NCBI RefSeq assembly: GCF_000717745.1
Contig: NZ_JOBH01000011.1
Coordinates: forward strand, 62,001-126,000
From: Streptomyces violens
GTDB taxonomy: Bacteria; Actinomycetota; Actinomycetes; Streptomycetales; Streptomycetaceae
DNA: 64,000 bases
Reading direction: 5' to 3'
Shown one piece after another: positions 59,852 to 64,000 of this stretch. The notes beneath the pieces are model-generated. The model was not told where the DNA came from, ran no database searches, and saw only the letters and a list, made by a program, of their open reading frames with translations. The translations under genes were made by a program, and so were the position numbers. Positions within the stretch are counted from its first letter, which is position 1. Each line of letters begins with the position of its first letter.

Positions 59852-62743
59852 ATGGAGACGCCGTCGGATGCCGCCGCCTACCCCGCCCACTGGGAAGCCG
59901 ACGTGGTGCTGCGTGACGGCGGCACCGCCCGGATCCGCCCCATCACCCCGGACGACGCGCAGCGCCTGGTCTCCTTCTACGAGCAGGTCTCCGACGAGTC
60001 GAAGTACTACCGGTTCTTCGCGCCCTACCCCCGGCTCTCCGACCGCGACGTGCACCGCTTCACCCACCACGACTACGTGGACCGCGTCGGGCTCGCCGCC
60101 TTCGTGGGCGGCGAGATGATCGCCACCGTCCGGTACGACCGCATCAACGCCGACGGCCGGCCCGCCACCGGCCCCGACGCCGACCAGGCCGAGATCGCCT
60201 TCCTCGTACAGGACGCGCACCAGGGGCGCGGCGTTGCCTCCGCGCTCATGGAGCACGCCGCGGCGGTCGCCCGCGAGCGCGGCATCCGCCGCTTCGCCGC
60301 CGAGGTGCTGCCCGCCAACACCAAGATGATCAAGGTGTTCACGGACGCCGGGTACACCCAGAAGCGCACCTTCGAAGACGGCGTCGTCCGCCTCGAATTC
60401 GACCTGGAGCCCACCGAACAGTCCGTGGCCGTCATGCGCGGCCGCGAACACCGCGCCGAGGCCCGCTCCGTACAGCGGCTGCTCGCCCCCGGATCGATCG
60501 CCGTCATCGGTACGGGACGCGCCCCCGGGGGCGTCGGCCGCTCGGCCCTCCGCAACATCCTCGACTCCGGCTTCACCGGCCACACGTATGCGGTCAACCA
60601 CGCCTTCCCCGAAGGCGGCAGCACGCTGGACCCGGAGGGCGTGCCGGCCCACCGCTCCCTCCGCGACATCCCCGGTCCCGTCGACCTCGCCGTCGTCGCC
60701 GTGCCCGCCGCGCACGTCCCCGATGTCGTGCGCGACTGCGGCGAGCACGGCGTACAGGGGCTCGTCATCCTCACCTCGGGTTACGCGGAGGCCGGCCCCG
60801 AAGGACGCGAGAAGCAGCGCGCACTGCTGCGCCAGGCCCGCTCGTACGGCATGCGGCTGGTCGGCCCGAACGCCTTCGGACTGATCAACACCGCGCCCGC
60901 CGTCCGCCTCAACGCCTCCCTCTCGCCCCGGCTGCCCGGCGCGGGCCGGGTCGGCCTCTTCACCCAGTCCGGCGCGATCGGCATCGGGCTGCTGGCCGCC
61001 CTCCAGGAGCGCGGCCCCGGGGACGGCGCGATCGCCGGCGTCTCCACCTTCGTGTCGGCCGGCAACCGCGCCGACGTCTCCGGCAACGACCTGCTCCAGT
61101 ACTGGTACGAGGACCCCGACACCGACGTCGCGCTGCTGTACCTGGAGTCGATCGGCAACCCCCGCAAGTTCACCCGGCTCGCCCGCCGCACCGCCGCCGC
61201 CAAGCCCGTCGTGGTCGTCAAGGGCGCACGGCACAGCGGCACCGTCCCGCTCGGCCACACCGTCCCCACCACCCGCGTCCCCGACTCCACCGTCTCCGCG
61301 CTCATGCGGCAGGCCGGCGTCATCCGGGTCGGCACGGTCACCGAACTGATCGACGCGGGGCTGCTGCTCGCCTCCCAGCCGCTGCCCGCCGGCCCCCGGG
61401 TGGCGATCCTCGGCAACTCCGAAGCGCTCGCCCTCCTGGCGTACGACGCGTGCCTCACCGAAGGGCTGCGCCCGCAGCGCCCCCATGTGCTGCCCTTCGC
61501 CGCCACGACCGCCGAATTCCGCGCGGCGCTGACCCGGGCCCTGGCCAACGACCGCATCGACGCGGTCGTCCTCACCGCCATCCCCTGGGTCGCCGAGGGC
61601 AGCAGCGCGGACCCGGAGGAGATCGCCGCACTCGCCACGGCCCTGCGCGAGGCCGCGGCCGAGGGACCCGCCAAGCCCGTCACCGTCGTCCACCTGGCCA
61701 TGGAGGAGCTGGCGGGAGCGCTGTCGGGGACGACAGGGACGACGCGGACGACGGGGCCGACAGGGACGACGGGGGAGCCGGCGGCCACGGACAAGACGGA
61801 AGCCCACGGCGAAGCCGCCGACGACGCCGCAGAAGCCCCGGAGGCCCGCCCCGCCGGCCCGCCCCGCATCCCCGCCTACCCCGCCGCCGAACGGGCCGTA
61901 CGTTCCCTCGCAGAGGCCGTCCGGTACGCCGCCTGGCGCCGCGAGTCCGCCGTACCGGGCAAGGTCCCCGAGTACGAGGACATCGAGGAGGCCGCAGCCG
62001 GCGCCGACATCGAACGGCTCCTCGACGAGCTCACCGACGACGCCGAGCCGCACCGCTCCGTGGCACTGCCGGCCGACGAGGCCGCCGCCCTGCTCGGCCG
62101 CTACGGCATCCGCGTTCGCGCCGCGCTCCCCGCACCCGACCCGGACGCCGCCGTACGCGCCGCCGAGGCCCTCGGCTACCCCGTCGCCCTGAAGACCACC
62201 GCGCCGCACCTGAGGCACCGCGCCGACCTCGGGGGCGTGCGCCTCGACCTCCCCGGAGAACGCGCCCTGCGCCGCGCCTACGAAGAGCTGACCGACTTCC
62301 TCGGGAAGCCCGAGGAGCTGCGCCCGGTGGTGCAGGCGATGGTGCCGCGCGGCGTGGACACCGTGATCCGCGCCTCCATCGACCCGGCGGCCGGCGCCGT
62401 CCTCTCCTTCGGCCTGGCCGGCGCCCCCTCCCAGCTTCTCGGCGACATGGCACACCGCCTCATCCCCGCCACCGACCGGGACGTCGCCGAACAGATCCGC
62501 TCCATCCGGACCGCACCGCTGCTCTTCGGGTGGCGCGGCTCGCAGCCCGTGGACAGCGCCGCGCTGGAAGAACTGCTGCTGCGCGTCTCCCGGCTCGTCG
62601 ACGACCACCCCGAGGTCGTCGGCATCGACCTGGAACCGGTCGTCGTCGCCCCCCAGGGCCTCGCCGTCCTCGGCGCCTCCGTACGCCTCGCCCGGCCCCC
62701 GGCCACCACCGACCTCGGCCCCCGCCGCCTCCCCGTGTACTGA
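59852..62743 (+). CDS. pat: Protein acetyltransferase Pat: GNAT domain plus NDP-forming acyl-CoA synthetase-like region
   Basis: 963 residues from ATG 59852. The GNAT domain is N-terminal (residues about 20-180: FLVQDAHQGRGVASALMEHA is the acetyl-CoA loop). It is followed by a CoA-binding domain (GSIAVIGTGRAPGGVGRSAL), a succinyl-CoA ligase-like part (GLFTQSGAIGIGLLAALQER) and an ATP-grasp domain from about residue 720. It acetylates lysines, for example on acyl-CoA synthetases, and is regulated by ligands of the synthetase part. Salmonella Pat has the reverse domain order. A Thr/Gly repeat insert (residues about 625-645) precedes the final domain. Confidence 0.88.
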   Translation: METPSDAAAYPAHWEADVVLRDGGTARIRPITPDDAQRLVSFYEQVSDESKYYRFFAPYPRLSDRDVHRFTHHDYVDRVGLAAFVGGEMIATVRYDRINADGRPATGPDADQAEIAFLVQDAHQGRGVASALMEHAAAVARERGIRRFAAEVLPANTKMIKVFTDAGYTQKRTFEDGVVRLEFDLEPTEQSVAVMRGREHRAEARSVQRLLAPGSIAVIGTGRAPGGVGRSALRNILDSGFTGHTYAVNHAFPEGGSTLDPEGVPAHRSLRDIPGPVDLAVVAVPAAHVPDVVRDCGEHGVQGLVILTSGYAEAGPEGREKQRALLRQARSYGMRLVGPNAFGLINTAPAVRLNASLSPRLPGAGRVGLFTQSGAIGIGLLAALQERGPGDGAIAGVSTFVSAGNRADVSGNDLLQYWYEDPDTDVALLYLESIGNPRKFTRLARRTAAAKPVVVVKGARHSGTVPLGHTVPTTRVPDSTVSALMRQAGVIRVGTVTELIDAGLLLASQPLPAGPRVAILGNSEALALLAYDACLTEGLRPQRPHVLPFAATTAEFRAALTRALANDRIDAVVLTAIPWVAEGSSADPEEIAALATALREAAAEGPAKPVTVVHLAMEELAGALSGTTGTTRTTGPTGTTGEPAATDKTEAHGEAADDAAEAPEARPAGPPRIPAYPAAERAVRSLAEAVRYAAWRRESAVPGKVPEYEDIEEAAAGADIERLLDELTDDAEPHRSVALPADEAAALLGRYGIRVRAALPAPDPDAAVRAAEALGYPVALKTTAPHLRHRADLGGVRLDLPGERALRRAYEELTDFLGKPEELRPVVQAMVPRGVDTVIRASIDPAAGAVLSFGLAGAPSQLLGDMAHRLIPATDRDVAEQIRSIRTAPLLFGWRGSQPVDSAALEELLLRVSRLVDDHPEVVGIDLEPVVVAPQGLAVLGASVRLARPPATTDLGPRRLPVY

Positions 62744-62800
62744 GCCCCGGCCCGCCGCCTGCGGCCCGTGGCGGCCCCGGCGCCCCGTAGGATGGACGGC

Positions 62801-63391
62801 ATGGCTAAGACCGGTACGACGACCCAGGGGCTGCGCGCGGCGATCGAGCGCAGCGGCTATTACCCGGCACTCGTGGCCGAGGCGGTGCAGGCCGCGGTGG
62901 GCGGCGAGCCGGTGGTCTCGTACCTGGTCCACCAGGAGACGACCTTCGACGCCAACGAAGTGCGCCGCCACGTCACGGTGCTGGTCCTCACCGGCACCCG
63001 CTTCATCGTCAGCCACACCGACGAGCAGGCCGCGGACGCCACGTCGCCGACGCCGTACGCCACCACCTCCACCGAGTCGGTGAAGCTCGGCCGGATCTCC
63101 TCCGTCGTGCTCAGCCGCGTCGTCGCCAACCCCGAGTCCTACACCCCCGGGCAGCTGCCCCGCGAGGTCGTGCTGACCATCGGCTGGGGCGCCGTCGCCC
63201 GGCTCGACCTGGAGCCCGCCAGCTGCGGCGACCCGAACTGCGAAGCCGACCACGGCTACACCGGCTCCTCCACCGCCGACGACCTCTCGCTGCGGGTCAG
63301 CGAGGCCGGCGACGGCCCGGACACCGTCCGGCAGACGCTCGCCTTCGCCCAGGCGCTCTCCGAAGCCACCGCCGCCTCGGCCGCCCGCTGA
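62801..63391 (+). CDS. DUF5998-family protein
   Basis: 196 residues from ATG 62801 (ATG 62792 in frame is an alternative). It opens LRAAIERSGYYPALVAEAVQ and continues VSYLVHQETTFDANEVRRHV, VLTGTRFIVSHTDE and VVLTIGWGAVARLDLEP with a Cys pair in CGDPNCEADHGYTG. This fits the uncharacterised DUF5998 family. It appears next to a phosphodiesterase gene in actinobacteria, here with stop and start overlapping (TGATG), so translation is probably coupled. Confidence 0.8.
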   Translation: MAKTGTTTQGLRAAIERSGYYPALVAEAVQAAVGGEPVVSYLVHQETTFDANEVRRHVTVLVLTGTRFIVSHTDEQAADATSPTPYATTSTESVKLGRISSVVLSRVVANPESYTPGQLPREVVLTIGWGAVARLDLEPASCGDPNCEADHGYTGSSTADDLSLRVSEAGDGPDTVRQTLAFAQALSEATAASAAR

Positions 63392-64000
63392 TGGCGGGTT
63401 TCGCCGTGGACCCGGCATCCGCCTGGCCCGAGCCGCTCGACCTCGCCACCGCGCCGGTACCCCGCTACGGCACGGGTGCCCTCGCCGACCTCCTGCCCGC
63501 CATCACCGCGGGCCAGGGCCTGGCGCACGCGCAGCCGACGAGCCTGGAGCTGGCCCCCGCCGACCGCGCCTGCGTCTTCCTGATCGACGGCCTGGGCTGG
63601 GAGCTGCTGCGCGCCCACCCGGCCGAGGCACCCTTCCTGACCTCGCTGCTCGGCACGTCCATGAACGGCACCGGGCTGCCCATGACGGCCGGCTTCCCCT
63701 CGACCACGGCCACGTCGCTGGCCTCGGTCGGCACGGGCCTGCCGCCCGGCGCGCACGGCCTCGCCGGATACACCGTCCAGGACCCGGACACCGGCGCGCT
63801 GATGAACCAGCTGCGCTGGCAGCCGTGGACGGACCCGTACGCCTGGCAGCCGTACCCCACGGTCTTCCAGCGGGCGCACGCGGCGGGCATCCACACCTGC
63901 CAGGTCTCCGCGCCGAACTTCGAGCGCACCCCGCTCACCGAGATCGCGCTCAGCGGCGGCACCTTCCACGGCCGGCTCTCCGGCGAGGACCGGATGGATC
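63391..64000 (+). CDS. Alkaline-phosphatase-superfamily nucleotide pyrophosphatase/phosphodiesterase, cut by window edge
   Basis: The first 203 residues are present, starting at ATG 63391. LIDGLGWELLRAHPAEAPFL contains the first metal Asp, and GFPSTTATSLASVGTGLPPG holds the nucleophile Thr of type I phosphodiesterase/nucleotide pyrophosphatases (AP superfamily). LAGYTVQDPDTGALMNQLRW follows. The remaining metal ligands would be right of the window. No signal peptide is seen, so a cytoplasmic role is likely. Confidence 0.85.
   Translation, partial: MAGFAVDPASAWPEPLDLATAPVPRYGTGALADLLPAITAGQGLAHAQPTSLELAPADRACVFLIDGLGWELLRAHPAEAPFLTSLLGTSMNGTGLPMTAGFPSTTATSLASVGTGLPPGAHGLAGYTVQDPDTGALMNQLRWQPWTDPYAWQPYPTVFQRAHAAGIHTCQVSAPNFERTPLTEIALSGGTFHGRLSGEDRMD

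Overview
The window is chromosomal DNA of a Streptomyces or a close relative. Base composition is very GC-rich with G/C-ending codons, starts are often GTG or TTG, and several genus-typical genes are recognisable: whiH beside hrdB, lexA beside nrdRJ, and Pat beside ptsH. From memory, the gene order matches the Streptomyces coelicolor core around SCO5798-SCO5845 (lexA SCO5803, nrdJ SCO5805, whiH SCO5819, hrdB SCO5820, parE SCO5822, parC SCO5836, ptsH SCO5841). No alignment was run. No rRNA, tRNA, CRISPR array, prophage or intact insertion sequence was seen.

Layout. 0-8 kb: a truncated secreted serine protease gene diverges from a four-gene NRPS-independent siderophore operon (PLP aminotransferase, two IucA/IucC synthetases, one GNAT acyltransferase). 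8-16 kb: DNA damage and dNTP supply (DinG-like helicase, lexA with an SOS box, nrdR and nrdJ), then a TerD-family gene. 16-24 kb: a YdbC-like protein, a TetR regulator, a histidine phosphatase coupled to an ADP-ribosylglycohydrolase, rnhB, two genes of unknown function, and a RecQ helicase with a phosphoribosyltransferase-like tail. 24.5-27.3 kb: a decayed patch holding a possible KASIII-like N-terminus, a frameshifted unknown gene, a type II thioesterase remnant and a LuxR-type regulator remnant, around an apparently intact PEP mutase-family gene. 27.4-36 kb: a DMT exporter, DUF4192 protein, debranching-like glycosidase, Nudix/winged-helix regulator and an ABC ATPase-permease fusion.

36-44 kb: whiH (sporulation regulator), hrdB (principal sigma factor), a trypsin-like secreted protease, a small Cys-rich protein and parE. 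43-48 kb: a DUF485/SSS carboxylate symporter pair convergent with a CitA/CitB-type two-component system. 48-53.5 kb: an iron-box-controlled sucrase/ferredoxin-like gene, a CobW-type metal GTPase and parC. 54-64 kb: an M16 peptidase pair, a c-di-AMP riboswitch upstream of an M23 peptidase, a GntR regulator, ptsH (HPr), the GNAT/acyl-CoA synthetase-like protein acetyltransferase Pat, a DUF5998 protein, and the start of a phosphodiesterase.

Two links across the window stand out. Iron appears twice: the siderophore operon shows no iron box that I can see, while the sucrase/ferredoxin-like gene has a near-consensus DmdR/IdeR box abutting its start codon. Development and cell-wall control also recur, with an apparent WhiH autoregulatory palindrome and a riboswitch for c-di-AMP.
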